A DNA stretch of 64,000 nt from Marinobacter sp. Arc7-DN-1. Lineage in GTDB: Bacteria; Pseudomonadota; Gammaproteobacteria; Pseudomonadales; Oleiphilaceae. Under the pieces are notes generated by a model, which was not told where the DNA came from, searched no databases, and worked only from the letters and a program-made list of their open reading frames with translations. The stretch spans positions 310,001-374,000 of the forward strand of contig NZ_CP031848.1 in the NCBI RefSeq assembly GCF_003441595.1, given 5' to 3'. Positions 8,708 to 17,586 of the stretch are shown here, in pieces (the first letter of the stretch is position 1; every line of letters begins with the position of its first letter). The position numbers and the translations under genes are program-made.

Positions 8708-9520
8708 TCATAGACTGAAGACCCGTCGAGCATTTCCAGACAAAAAGGCGTTTTTTTGTTCCTCCGATAACGCCAGGCTTTCCAGATGCTTCAGACACTG
8801 CGCTGGCGAGAGCATTGGCCAGTTGGTTCCGAACATGACACGTTTCGAGCCAATCGTTTTCATGTACTCGATGAAATTTGGCGGTAGTCGGTGAACCGCA
8901 TAGGCAGAAGTGTCAACGTGGAAGTTGGGGAACTTGATCGTTAGAGATATAAGTTCGTCGATCCAGGGAAACCCCACATGGCCTCCAACCACAACCAACT
9001 CTGGAAAATCCAGCAAGACATCCTCGAGGTAGGGGATTGGCCTTCCGGTTTCCGAACGCAAAAGTGGTCCTGTGTGGCCAACCTGGGTACAGAATGGAAC
9101 GCCAAGATCAACGCAGGCCGCGTATATCGGGTAATACCGGCGATCATTGGGTGGCAAATCCCAGAGCCAGGGCACGACTCTGACGCCAACAAACCTCTCC
9201 TTATCAACCCACCTGCGGATGTCTCTTACGGCCTGCATCGGCTCATTGAGGTTAACTGACACCAGGCCACGAAACCTGTCTGGCGCCTGATCGATCTGGT
9301 CTGAGACCTCCTGATTGCTTATCAGTGATCCCGTCGGACCATGCCACGCCGACAGAATTGATATCTCAACACTCGCCTCATCCATTACCTGAATGGTCGA
9401 TTCCACTGTGGGAACCACTGGCGCACCGGTCTGCTTGGTCCACTTCAACAGAGGCTCTAACCAGGGCTCTCTTGCCATGCGCTCGGTCATTACTTGTGAC
9501 CACACATCAATTGCACTCAT
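8708..9520 (-). CDS. Amidohydrolase-2 family protein with degenerate metal site
   Basis: 270 aa TIM-barrel amidohydrolase of the ACMSD-like group. It keeps the V-G-H-T-G and V-G-G-H-V-G-F-P-W histidine motifs. The N-terminal D-x-H-x-H metal motif is replaced by I-D-V-W-S-Q, and the C-terminal catalytic F-G-x-D position reads F-G-T-N-W-P. These changes match a subgroup of amidohydrolases I recall with I-D-I-W-A-Q at the start, so this is probably a natural variant and not decay. The gene is divergent from a MarR regulator with a 77-base gap containing an inverted repeat, so it is probably regulated by it. Its substrate is unknown. Confidence 0.75.
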   Translation of the reverse strand: MSAIDVWSQVMTERMAREPWLEPLLKWTKQTGAPVVPTVESTIQVMDEASVEISILSAWHGPTGSLISNQEVSDQIDQAPDRFRGLVSVNLNEPMQAVRDIRRWVDKERFVGVRVVPWLWDLPPNDRRYYPIYAACVDLGVPFCTQVGHTGPLLRSETGRPIPYLEDVLLDFPELVVVGGHVGFPWIDELISLTIKFPNFHVDTSAYAVHRLPPNFIEYMKTIGSKRVMFGTNWPMLSPAQCLKHLESLALSEEQKNAFLSGNARRVFSL

Positions 9521-9539
9521 CGGAACCTCCTCTTGATAT

Positions 9540-9560
9540 TACTACACATATGTAGGAGTA
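9540..9560. promoter_or_regulatory. Putative MarR operator between divergent genes
   Basis: The gap between the amidohydrolase and the MarR gene holds CTAC-N6-GTAG (9542-9555) inside the imperfect palindrome TACTACACATATGTAGGAGT. The position and size suit a MarR dimer repressing both genes. This is inferred from symmetry and context only. Confidence 0.4.
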
Positions 9561-9597
9561 TCTTAGAACAGAATTCCTACAATCAACAAGGAAATCC

Positions 9598-10026
9598 ATG
9601 GCCGCATCCGATCAAAGACTCTATTTCCTGCTGCAACTCGCCGCACACCGCCTAAAAAAACGTGCAGACGCCGCACTCGCCGACGCGGCGGACCTGTCAA
9701 CGGCCCAAGCCGCTGCCCTTTCGATCATTGCCAATAGGGGACCTGTTTCCCAACGCTTTGTGGCGGACCAACTCGCGCAAAGAGAAAGTGCTGTTATGAC
9801 AATGACCAATCGCCTGCTTAGGGCGGACTACATAACCAAAAGCAGGTCAGAAACGGATGCGAGGGTGTGGGAGCTGTCAGTCACTGACCGCGGATTGAAA
9901 GCTTTGGACAAAATGCAGGAGCCGTTTTCTGCGATCAATGGCTTGATCGATAGCCGGCTGGGAGCGGATGAGGTTGATCGATTGGCCGCTGGCCTGAAAA
10001 AGTTGCTGAAGGCGCTGGACGTTTAA
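9598..10026 (+). CDS. MarR family transcriptional regulator
   Basis: 142 aa with the winged helix-turn-helix of MarR: L-S-T-A-Q-A-A-A-L in helix 2, V-A-D-Q-L-A-Q-R-E-S-A-V-M-T-M-T-N-R-L in the recognition region (residues about 58-76), and a wing rich in D, R and W followed by L-S-V-T-D-R-G. AAGGAAA precedes the ATG. It is divergent from the amidohydrolase, with a palindrome in between, and probably controls that gene and itself in response to a small aromatic or related ligand. Confidence 0.87.
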   Translation: MAASDQRLYFLLQLAAHRLKKRADAALADAADLSTAQAAALSIIANRGPVSQRFVADQLAQRESAVMTMTNRLLRADYITKSRSETDARVWELSVTDRGLKALDKMQEPFSAINGLIDSRLGADEVDRLAAGLKKLLKALDV

Positions 10027-10121
10027 TAGAAACCGGGCGTTTACCTCGGACACCAAGGCGCTCGGCACTAGCCTCTAGAGCAAGGCTATCCGATTGCATG
10101 ATCCGACGTTAAATTGGCGTA

Positions 10122-11024
10122 TTAACGCTCACTGTCTCGATAAAACGCACGGCTCTTCTCGTAAAACGGTGACATGTCGATCAGACCAAAACCCAGCCCC
10201 GATTCATGTAAAAAGAATGTGTAAGGCTCTCCTGAAGGCAGACTCTGCCAGTATTCCGGGATGCTGCTTTCCTGTTGGTTGATAGCCGGATAGTCAGAGT
10301 GCTCAAAGTAGCCGGGTTGAGTCATCTTGAAAGCTACGGCCACTGGTTCGGGAGAATTCATCAGTGTGTACCGTTGAAGGCCAGGGTAGGCGGCCACCAT
10401 CGCAATGACACCGAGCAGGGCGGCGAGGCCCAGGCGCTCTGCTCCCGGAGCACCTTTCCCAAGTTGAAAACCGAGGGCACCTGCCAGCAGTCCCGCCGAC
10501 ACAAAGGGCCAGAGTGGCAAGTCACCGGAAACAAGGTAGTTGGTGAGCAGGGTATAATCAACGAGCGCATAGGTGGCGAGCCCGGCCAGCAGAATCAGCT
10601 GGATGACCATGCCCTTGTGTTGCAGCAAGTTAAAGTGGTTTGCCAGCGGCCCGGTTCGGTTAACGGGGGTCGAGGTAAAATCGGCATTGCCTGTGACGCC
10701 AGACACCGTGGTCAACCCAAAAAGCCCAAGGCCCGTCAAACGCGGAATGTGAATCGTGAGATTCTCGCTGTCCAGCTCCAACCAGACCTGGCGATTGGCA
10801 AAGACCACAACACAGCCCACCAGCAGAAGAACCGCGAGCAAGTGCAGCTCGAAAGGCACATTACCTTGTTCGTTCAGAACAAGCTGGCTTACATCCAGCT
10901 CACCAACATTTGGCAATACCAAAAACAGGCTGCCAAACAGGAATGCCAGCAATGCTCCGATTCCGGCAAGCAAGTGGTTTGTTTTGAGGATGCTGGAAGA
11001 GTAACGAAAGCGATGCTTTACCAT
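10122..11024 (-). CDS. Multi-spanning membrane protein of unknown function
   Basis: 300 aa. I see about six hydrophobic segments: L-L-A-G-I-G-A-L-L-A-F-L-F near residue 20, L-L-A-V-L-L-L-V-G near 62, the Q-L-I-L-L-A-G-L-A-T-Y segment near 145, two more around 170-185 and one near 200. The last 80 residues are soluble and end in E-S-G-L-G-F-G-L-I-D-M-S-P-F-Y-E-K. I do not recognise the family. It stands alone, with a 370-base gap to the next gene. The base composition is like that of its neighbours, so it does not look recently acquired. Confidence 0.65.
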   Translation of the reverse strand: MVKHRFRYSSSILKTNHLLAGIGALLAFLFGSLFLVLPNVGELDVSQLVLNEQGNVPFELHLLAVLLLVGCVVVFANRQVWLELDSENLTIHIPRLTGLGLFGLTTVSGVTGNADFTSTPVNRTGPLANHFNLLQHKGMVIQLILLAGLATYALVDYTLLTNYLVSGDLPLWPFVSAGLLAGALGFQLGKGAPGAERLGLAALLGVIAMVAAYPGLQRYTLMNSPEPVAVAFKMTQPGYFEHSDYPAINQQESSIPEYWQSLPSGEPYTFFLHESGLGFGLIDMSPFYEKSRAFYRDSER

Positions 11025-11116
11025 CGTTCAATGTCGTCCCTGACAAAAAAGTGAGGCCACCATGGTAAATAGAAATCGGACTAAAAACGAGCTCTAGCAT
11101 TACTGAGGAGAAAGTG

Positions 11117-11203
11117 ATGTCGGGCTCAGGCGAAATCAGTCTCGCAAGATGCAACGGCGGGAATGTCATCTTCGAAATGAGTGGCACGCCCATCATTATG
11201 TGA
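11117..11203 (+). CDS. Possible 28-codon small ORF with a strong ribosome-binding site
   Basis: In the 370-base gap upstream of the LysR gene, GAGGAG lies 7 bases before an ATG that opens a 28-codon frame starting MSGSGEISLA and ending in T-P-I-I-M. The ribosome-binding site is better than those of many genes here, but nothing else supports translation. The rest of the gap (11025-11394) shows no other feature I can name. Confidence 0.25.
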   Translation: MSGSGEISLARCNGGNVIFEMSGTPIIM

Positions 11204-11394
11204 ACGGCAAATTTGAATTAGAACGGTGAGTACTTTGTGTGGACGTCTATCGGTGCAGATTAAAAACCCAATCAGTCATAAGAGATGCAGGTTTTATTTT
11301 GTGTTGAGTAAGAGCAAAATAAGTAGCAAGGAGTGCGTATTGACGCCCGATTCAAGGTGATCTTTTTTATGCGTACAAGGGTAGCTCAACAATA

Positions 11395-12321
11395 ATGAAA
11401 ATTTCACCCTTACCGCCCCTCAACAGTCTGGTGGCCTTTGAAGCTGCGGCGCGTCACCTCAGCTTCACCCGCGCCGCCGACGAATTAAATGTTACCCAGG
11501 GTGCAATCAGCCGGCAGGTTCGTGTGCTTGAGGATTATCTGGGCAAACCGTTGTTCACGCGGGCGACGCGCAAAGTGAATCTTACGATGGTGGGCTTGCA
11601 GTACGCCCAGACCATTCGCAGTTCACTTGCTGAGATTTCCTCTCTCACGTCCGAGGTGCGCTCATGGCGGAGCATGCAACAGGTTACTGTGGCCACCTCG
11701 AGCGCCATGGCCTCGCTTTGGCTACTGCCCAAAATTACGGCCCTTCAACAGCAACACGACGATATTGATCTGCGTATCACGGCCCTTGAACAGGTCCGAG
11801 ATCTTGATCGGATAAAGTTTGATATCGCACTTTTCTACTGCCAGACGCCGCCGCCGGGAATGAAGGGGACAACACTCTTTTATGAAGAAGTGTTTCCTGT
11901 GTGCAGCCCAGACTATCTGGAGAACCATGGCCCAATCGACACACCCGATGCGTTGCAGTACTGCACCTTGCTGTCCCTGGAGGATTCCGACATTGACTGG
12001 GTCAGTTGGAAGCGATGGTTTGCGGAAGTGGGCGCAGAGACCCGGTCGTCCAAACGAAGCCTCCATATAAACAGTTACTCAATGCTTGTGCAGGCTGCGT
12101 TGATGGGGCAGGGAGTGGCGCTTGGCTGGGGGCAGTTGGTTGACGACTACCTTCTGAGCGGCCAGTTGGTCAGGCCTATGGATACCGTGCTGAAGACAAA
12201 CGCGCGATTCTGCATGCTGGAGCCGACCCAGGCTCCATCACGGCACGCCAGTGTTCGAGCTTTCCAGCAGTGGTTGCTGGGAACGATCCCGAAGGAAGTA
12301 GGCGACCTTGGTTTAACCTGA
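11395..12321 (+). CDS. LysR family regulator, GcvA-like
   Basis: 308 aa. The N-terminal helix-turn-helix is typical (L-P-P-L-N-S-L-V-A-F-E-A-A-A-R-H near residues 6-21, then A-A-D-E-L-N-V-T-Q-G-A-I-S-R-Q near 30-44). The rest is a GcvA-type effector domain. Regulators of this subgroup often control choline sulfate, betaine or amine catabolism. The next features are a BCCT-type betaine transporter remnant and a Rieske-oxygenase operon, so it is the likely regulator of that cluster. A strong terminator follows at 12335. The effector is unknown. Confidence 0.85.
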   Translation: MKISPLPPLNSLVAFEAAARHLSFTRAADELNVTQGAISRQVRVLEDYLGKPLFTRATRKVNLTMVGLQYAQTIRSSLAEISSLTSEVRSWRSMQQVTVATSSAMASLWLLPKITALQQQHDDIDLRITALEQVRDLDRIKFDIALFYCQTPPPGMKGTTLFYEEVFPVCSPDYLENHGPIDTPDALQYCTLLSLEDSDIDWVSWKRWFAEVGAETRSSKRSLHINSYSMLVQAALMGQGVALGWGQLVDDYLLSGQLVRPMDTVLKTNARFCMLEPTQAPSRHASVRAFQQWLLGTIPKEVGDLGLT

Positions 12322-12334
12322 TCGGAAAACAAAC

Positions 12335-12363
12335 CCCGCTGCCTCGCGGCAGTGGGATTTTTT
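12335..12363 (+). terminator. Rho-independent terminator of the LysR gene
   Basis: CCCGCTGCC (12335-12343), loop TCGC, and GGCAGTGGG (12348-12356) form a 9-bp stem with one G-T pair. A run of six T follows (12358-12363). It starts 13 bases after the LysR stop codon. Confidence 0.88.
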
Positions 12364-12379
12364 GCCTGCTGTCGGACGT

Positions 12380-13284
12380 TCAGGCCGGGACGGGCCTCGC
12401 GCTTGTGGTAGTCTCTGCGCCTGCATGTCCGCCGCTGTCGAGTATGCAGAGCACCAGTGTTCCCGAGTCGGCCGAGGTGATGAAATAGGTTGCCAGCAGC
12501 AGCACTGCAAGAATCGAGAGTATGCTGCCCAGCGCACCAGCATCCAGGCCAGCGAACATGGTAAACAGAGCCGATGTGGTGTCTGCCTGAGTGGCCTGTA
12601 GAACATCACCGCCGGTGAAGGCTGTTGCCGCAATCCCAGCGTCTTCGGATACCGCCTCGTTGTAGGCGGTTTGAGCCTGCAACTCCTGGTACAGGGCAGC
12701 GCCGCCAAAGACGGACATCCACACGCAAGTCACCAGAGTCGGAACAATCAGTGCTCCACCAATCATTTCCCTGATCGTACGGCCCCGGGAAATTCGGGCG
12801 ATGAACATGCCGACGAAAGGTGCCCAGGTCATCCACCAGGGCCAGTAAAACGCTGTCCAGTAGTTCTGCCAGCCAGTGTCGGCATAGGTATCGCTCCACA
12901 AGCTCATACTCAGCAGGCTGCTGGCATAGTCGCCGGTGGTTTCCAGTAGTGTATTGAGTATGTAGCGGGTTGGTCCGATCGCGAGGATGGTGATCACGAT
13001 CACAACGGACAGCACCATATTCCATTCAGAAAGCAGCCGGAGGGACCGTAAATCCGGTTGCCGATGAATGGGTAAAGTATGGAGCGGAGCGTAAGGGGCA
13101 ATCCCTTGCGGTACGCGAGATAGGCCAGCGATAGTGCCACTATAATAAAGGTGGCCCAGGGATGAAGGCCCCAATGGAAAAAGGTCAGACGCATCGCCGC
13201 ACTGGCTGATTCTGCGCTTAACCCTTCCGAGAAGGGATTCGCAGATGAGATTTTGTCATGAAATCGCCACCTTTCGACCGAACC
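12380..13284 (-). pseudogene. Decayed BCCT family betaine/choline transporter
   Basis: Minus-strand remnants in two frames match BCCT transporters. The upstream part (13284 down to about 13040) reads W-R-F-H-D-K-I-S-S-A-N-P-F and then M-R-L-T-F-F-H-W-G-L-H-P-W-A, a BCCT hallmark region. The frame then shifts to ...LAIGPTRYILNTLLETTGDY..., W-W-M-T-W-A-P-F-V-G-M-F-I-A-R-I-S-R-G-R and T-Y-F-I-T-S-A-D-S-G-T-L-V. Both ends are missing, and an internal piece of the transporter core is deleted between the two frames. BCCT carriers take up glycine betaine, choline or carnitine, which fits the adjacent oxygenase operon. The gene cannot make a working carrier. Confidence 0.8.
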
Positions 13285-13464
13285 TCATGAGCCGTCAAAC
13301 GACGTTGCGCTATGGATTATTTTTACTCATCCATCGATGAAAAATCGTCGATTGTCCAGGTCAGGGCCCCCACTACAGAATCAACTCAATCCGGGGCCAT
13401 ATGTGAAGTAGGCCAGAGAGAGAACAACAACAATCCAACAGGCAATTTCGAAAGTGAGACCATC

Positions 13465-14649
13465 ATGACAAATCCGAACCTGATCTCCGCTCGCCAACTG
13501 GACAGCGTACTCGCACCCATCTCTGATTCCACTGGTATGCCCAACGCCGCCTATGTCAGTGAGGCGTTCTTCAATCATGAGCGAGACACGCTCATGGCCG
13601 GAACCTGGGTCTGCGTCGGTTTTGCCAGTGACCTGGTCAAGAGCGGCTACGTCAAGCCTGTTGACTTCATGGGCTTACCGCTGCTGTTGATGCGGAACAA
13701 AGACGGCCTGGTACAGGTGTTTCACAACGTCTGCAGCCATCGCGGCATGCAACTGGTGGCAGAGGAAGGAGAAGTGCAGGGGGTGATCCGTTGCCCCTAC
13801 CATTCATGGACGTACGATCTGAATGGCAACCTCAAGGGCACGCCCCACATCGGTGGGGTTGGCCAGCACAAGGTAGAGGGCTTCAAGTGTGAAAAGCATG
13901 GCCTCAAGCCTCTGCGCAGTGTGGTGTGGATGGACCTGGTCTTTGTTAATGCAGATGGACAGGGTCCTGACTTTGCAGAGCACATTGCGCCGCTGGAGAA
14001 CCGCTGGCGCGACTTCATTGGCGCTGATGGTTTTGACTTGATGCGAAGGGTCAACATGGGCGGCAGCCTGGAAATGACTGTCAACTGCAACTGGAAGCTG
14101 GCCGTAGAGAATTATTGCGAAAGCTATCATTTACCCTGGGTTCACCCAAGCCTGAACAGCTACTCAAGGCTTGAAGACCATTACAACATCCAGGAAGGCG
14201 AGCATTGCTCGGGCCAGGGCAGCTTTGCCTATCGTCTGTCCAATGTCGCCGGCACCCACCTGCCGAAGTTCCCGTCATGGCCAGAAGACAAGCTGGAACA
14301 TGCCGAATACGTGTCGCTGTTCCCCAATGTGCTGCTGGGCATCCAGGCGGACCATGCCTTTGCGATGATGCTTGAGCCACTTTCCGCGGGCCAGACCAAA
14401 GAACATTTGCGGGTCTATTACGTTGGTGAAGAGGCTGCGAAGGACTCCTATGCGGCTTGCCGAACCTCCACTCTGGAATCCTGGCGAGTGGTATTTGGCG
14501 AGGATATCGGCGTTGTTGAAGGCATGCAGCGTGGTCGTCAGTCTCCGGGCTTCCAGGGCGGCGTTTTTTCGCCGGTGCTTGATCATCCCACACACTTTTT
14601 CCATCAGTGGGTGGCTCGCCGTGTCGGCAATCAATCAGCCGCCGCCTGA
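13465..14649 (+). CDS. Rieske non-heme iron oxygenase, alpha subunit
   Basis: 394 aa from the ATG at 13465 (AAGTGAGA upstream); a longer frame from 13312 lacks homology-like sequence. The Rieske [2Fe-2S] site is C-S-H-R-G ... C-P-Y-H-S-W. The mononuclear iron site is N-W-K-L-A-V-E-N-Y ... H-L-P-W-V-H, with an E-D-I-G-V-V-E aspartate near the C-terminus. The family includes glycine betaine, carnitine and stachydrine demethylases as well as aromatic dioxygenases. The downstream aldehyde dehydrogenase, rubredoxin reductase fusion and FAD oxidoreductase, plus the BCCT relic upstream, favour N-demethylation or cleavage of a quaternary or methylated amine. The exact substrate cannot be told. It is the first gene of a four-gene operon. 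Confidence 0.88.
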   Translation: MTNPNLISARQLDSVLAPISDSTGMPNAAYVSEAFFNHERDTLMAGTWVCVGFASDLVKSGYVKPVDFMGLPLLLMRNKDGLVQVFHNVCSHRGMQLVAEEGEVQGVIRCPYHSWTYDLNGNLKGTPHIGGVGQHKVEGFKCEKHGLKPLRSVVWMDLVFVNADGQGPDFAEHIAPLENRWRDFIGADGFDLMRRVNMGGSLEMTVNCNWKLAVENYCESYHLPWVHPSLNSYSRLEDHYNIQEGEHCSGQGSFAYRLSNVAGTHLPKFPSWPEDKLEHAEYVSLFPNVLLGIQADHAFAMMLEPLSAGQTKEHLRVYYVGEEAAKDSYAACRTSTLESWRVVFGEDIGVVEGMQRGRQSPGFQGGVFSPVLDHPTHFFHQWVARRVGNQSAAA

Positions 14650-14676
14650 CCTCAGACACTAAAAAAGGAGCGCGCC

Positions 14677-16119
14677 GTGACCAGGCTTGAGCGTTACTAC
14701 AACTACATTGACGGTACCTGGGTAGGTGCCGAAACTTATCGACTGATCGACGATCCGGCAACTGGCGAACCGTACGCTGAAATTGCCGACGCCAGCACAA
14801 GCGACGCCGATGCGGCTCTGCAAGCAGCGCGTCGCTGCGTCGATTCGTGTGCCCTGAGTTCCGTGCGCCCGGCCCAGCGAGTCACCTGGCTGTTGGCAAT
14901 CGCCGACGAAATCAGAGCACTGACCGAAGAAGCCGCAGCGGTTCTGAGCAGGGAAAACGGCAAATCCCTTGACGTTGCCCGGGGCGAGTTCACAGAAGCG
15001 GCGCGGTATTTCGAATACTACGCGGGCATGGCGGATAAGATCGAGGGTGTGTCGATTCCGTTGGGCGATGGTTACGTGGACTTCACCAGCTATGAGCCTA
15101 TGGGCGTTTCTGTGCAGATTGTGCCGTGGAATTTCCCGCCGTCGATCTGCGCACGCTCTCTGGCGCCGGCTCTGGCAGCTGGCAACGCCGTGGTGGTGAA
15201 GTCGCCGGAAGTCTCGCCGCTGGCGATGACTTTCCTGATGACAGCCTGTGAACGGGCCGGGCTGCCCAAAGGTGCGGTAAACCTGCTGTGCGGAGATGGC
15301 TCTTTGGTAGGCGCCCACCTGGTGGGACATGCACTCACCAACCAGATCGTTTTCACCGGTTCGGTCGCCACCGGCCAGAGCATTCTCAGGGCGGCCGCCG
15401 AGCATGCAACGCCCTGCGTGATGGAAATGGGCGGCAAATCGGCTGCTATCGTACACCCCGACGCCGACATTGAGCAGGTACTTGCCAGCGTGCGGAGTGG
15501 CATTTTCTTCAACTCCGGCCAGGTCTGCTCGGCGATGTCACGGCTGCTGGTGCACCGTTCCCGCCTGGCCGAAGTGACCAGGCGGGTGACCGAACTGGCA
15601 GAGAGTCTGTCCATCGGTAGCGGTTTTGAAAATCGGTACATCACGCCTTTGGTGTCCAAGGCTCAGTTGGCTCAGGTCGAGGGCATGTGCCAGCGTGCCA
15701 TGGCCGACGGTGCCAGATGTCTCACTGGTGGCGAACGGGTTTCCGGAACCGCCGGTTACCTCATGCAACCGACTGTGTTCGTCGATGTGGCGGTCAACAG
15801 TGAGATATTCCAGCAGGAGGTGTTCGGCCCGGTTCTGGTGATTCACCCCTTCGATTCCGAAGACGAAGCCGTTGAGCTTGCCAATGGCACCGCATTCGGT
15901 CTGGTGGCAGGGGTTTTTGATCGACAACTGGATCGCGCCCTTCGGACAGCCCGCAGACTGCGAGGTGGTCAGGTGTTCATCAACGAATGGTTTGCCGGTG
16001 GCATTGAGACACCGTTTGGCGGCGTCGGGCTTTCCGGCTTCGGTCGGGAGAAGGGCCAGGAAGCACTTTACAGCTACGTGCAGACTCGAAATATTGCCAT
16101 CCGGATTTCCGGCGAGTGA
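14677..16119 (+). CDS. NAD(P)+-dependent aldehyde dehydrogenase
   Basis: 480 aa, full length for the ALDH superfamily. It starts with GTG at 14677 behind AAAAAAGGAGC. Catalytic residues are visible: Asn 152 in P-W-N-F-P, Lys 175, Glu 250 in M-E-M-G-G-K-S, and the nucleophile Cys 284 in S-G-Q-V-C-S-A. The C-terminal [13 protein letters not shown] motif is typical. It should oxidise an aldehyde product of the operon pathway to the acid in the cytosol. The gap to the oxygenase is 27 bases and to the next gene 10 bases, so the genes are co-transcribed. The substrate is unknown. Confidence 0.9.
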   Translation: MTRLERYYNYIDGTWVGAETYRLIDDPATGEPYAEIADASTSDADAALQAARRCVDSCALSSVRPAQRVTWLLAIADEIRALTEEAAAVLSRENGKSLDVARGEFTEAARYFEYYAGMADKIEGVSIPLGDGYVDFTSYEPMGVSVQIVPWNFPPSICARSLAPALAAGNAVVVKSPEVSPLAMTFLMTACERAGLPKGAVNLLCGDGSLVGAHLVGHALTNQIVFTGSVATGQSILRAAAEHATPCVMEMGGKSAAIVHPDADIEQVLASVRSGIFFNSGQVCSAMSRLLVHRSRLAEVTRRVTELAESLSIGSGFENRYITPLVSKAQLAQVEGMCQRAMADGARCLTGGERVSGTAGYLMQPTVFVDVAVNSEIFQQEVFGPVLVIHPFDSEDEAVELANGTAFGLVAGVFDRQLDRALRTARRLRGGQVFINEWFAGGIETPFGGVGLSGFGREKGQEALYSYVQTRNIAIRISGE

Positions 16120-16129
16120 GGGCGACATC

Positions 16130-17524
16130 ATGAAAACCTGGCTTTGCGTTATCTGTGGCCTGATCTATGACGAGGCCAAGGGCTGGCCTGACGACGGAAT
16201 CGCACCTGGTACCCGCTGGGAGGATGTGCCTGAGGACTGGGTATGCCCGGAATGTGGTGTCGGTAAGTCCGATTTTGAAATGCTGGATATCAGTGAAGAC
16301 AGCCCGTCGGAGGCCGAGGTCCCGGTTGAGTTCCCGGAACAGGTCGCTGCCAGTGTATCGCCAACCGGGCCGGTTGTGATTATTGGCAGCGGTCACGCAG
16401 GCTATGGCGTTGCCGCAGCCTTGCGCGCCCGCAACCCGGGGCGTGAGATTCATGTCTTCACAGCCGATGACGGCGGCCTTTACTCGAAACCAGCGCTTTC
16501 CAATGCGCTGGCTCTGGGGAAAGATGCCGGGGGATTGCTTGAGGAGTCTGCCCTGTCTATTGAGCAACGACTCAACATTCGTGTACACGCATTCTGCCCA
16601 GTGCTTTCCCTTGATCATGAGCAACGTGTACTGGTTACCCGGCTGGGTGAGATCGACTATGGCCAGTTGGTTCTCGCAACCGGTGCAAGGCCGATCCGGA
16701 TCGGTTTTACCGGCGACCAGAATTCCGTGCTTCCGGTCAACGACCGTCAGGACTATCAGCGGCTTCGGGCCAAACTGGACATTCTGGACGAGCCAGCGCG
16801 CGTCACCATCGTTGGTGACGGGCTGATTGGCTGTGAGTTTGCCAATGATCTTGCCCAGGCAGGCCATCGGGTGACGGTGGTTGGCCTTGCCGACCGTCCC
16901 TTGCCAAGGCTGTTGCCGGAAGCCGGCAGTGCCGTCCTGCGCAAGGCGCTGAGTTCCGTGGGTGTCCAGTGGTATCTGTCTTGTTCTCTGGCGGATGTCC
17001 AGAGTCTGCCGGCCGGCGATGTCCGGCTGACCCTGACCGATGGCACAGAGCTGGACGCCGATCTGGTGATCAGCGCGGTTGGTCTGGTCCCGAACGCGGA
17101 TCTGGCCCGACAAGCCGGGATCGATTGCGGGCGAGGTGTGCGGGTGAACGATTACCTTGCCACGTCCGCGCCTGACGTGTACGCGATCGGTGATGCCGTT
17201 GAAATAAAAGGGCAGTTGTTGCCTTATCTGGCGCCGATCAATGCCGGGATTCGGGCCCTGGCCGCAACCCTGGATGGCAGCCCTACTGCGGTGAGCTACC
17301 CGACCATGCCCGTGCTGGTGAAAACACCGGCGGCGCCGGTCTGTGTTGTGGTTCCCCCTGAAGGAAGCAACGGCCGGTGGCAAACGGATCAGAGTGGTGA
17401 TGGTATTCGGGCCGCCTTTTACAACACAGATGGTGTGATGACCGGTTTTGCCCTGGTAGGTGAGGAAGCAATGGCCAGGCGCAGCGAATGGATCAAGGCG
17501 TGTGGCATGGCCTCGGCGGCATGA
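16130..17524 (+). CDS. Rubredoxin - rubredoxin reductase fusion
   Basis: 464 aa. The start at 16130 follows GAGGG. Residues 1-50 are a complete rubredoxin: C6-V-I-C9-G and C39-P-E-C42-G bind one iron. After a linker comes an FAD/NAD(P)H reductase of the rubredoxin/nitrite reductase type: [10 protein letters not shown] for FAD near 84, V-G-D-G-L-I-G-C-E for NAD(P)H near 227, and Y-A-I-G-D-A near the end. In one chain it can carry electrons from NAD(P)H to a rubredoxin iron centre. In this operon it probably feeds the Rieske oxygenase, in place of the usual ferredoxin reductase. The fusion is the notable feature. Confidence 0.88.
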   Translation: MKTWLCVICGLIYDEAKGWPDDGIAPGTRWEDVPEDWVCPECGVGKSDFEMLDISEDSPSEAEVPVEFPEQVAASVSPTGPVVIIGSGHAGYGVAAALRARNPGREIHVFTADDGGLYSKPALSNALALGKDAGGLLEESALSIEQRLNIRVHAFCPVLSLDHEQRVLVTRLGEIDYGQLVLATGARPIRIGFTGDQNSVLPVNDRQDYQRLRAKLDILDEPARVTIVGDGLIGCEFANDLAQAGHRVTVVGLADRPLPRLLPEAGSAVLRKALSSVGVQWYLSCSLADVQSLPAGDVRLTLTDGTELDADLVISAVGLVPNADLARQAGIDCGRGVRVNDYLATSAPDVYAIGDAVEIKGQLLPYLAPINAGIRALAATLDGSPTAVSYPTMPVLVKTPAAPVCVVVPPEGSNGRWQTDQSGDGIRAAFYNTDGVMTGFALVGEEAMARRSEWIKACGMASAA

Positions 17525-17586
17525 GGGACGTCGTATCAATCAACCAGAAACCCAGTTGGACGTCGCGCAGCGACGAGGGACCCAAG

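Noticed and set aside
15980..17539. A 519-codon open frame on the minus strand opposite the rubredoxin reductase fusion
   Set aside because: It is antisense to a gene with clear rubredoxin and FAD motifs and shows no protein-like pattern; long antisense frames are common in GC-rich DNA.
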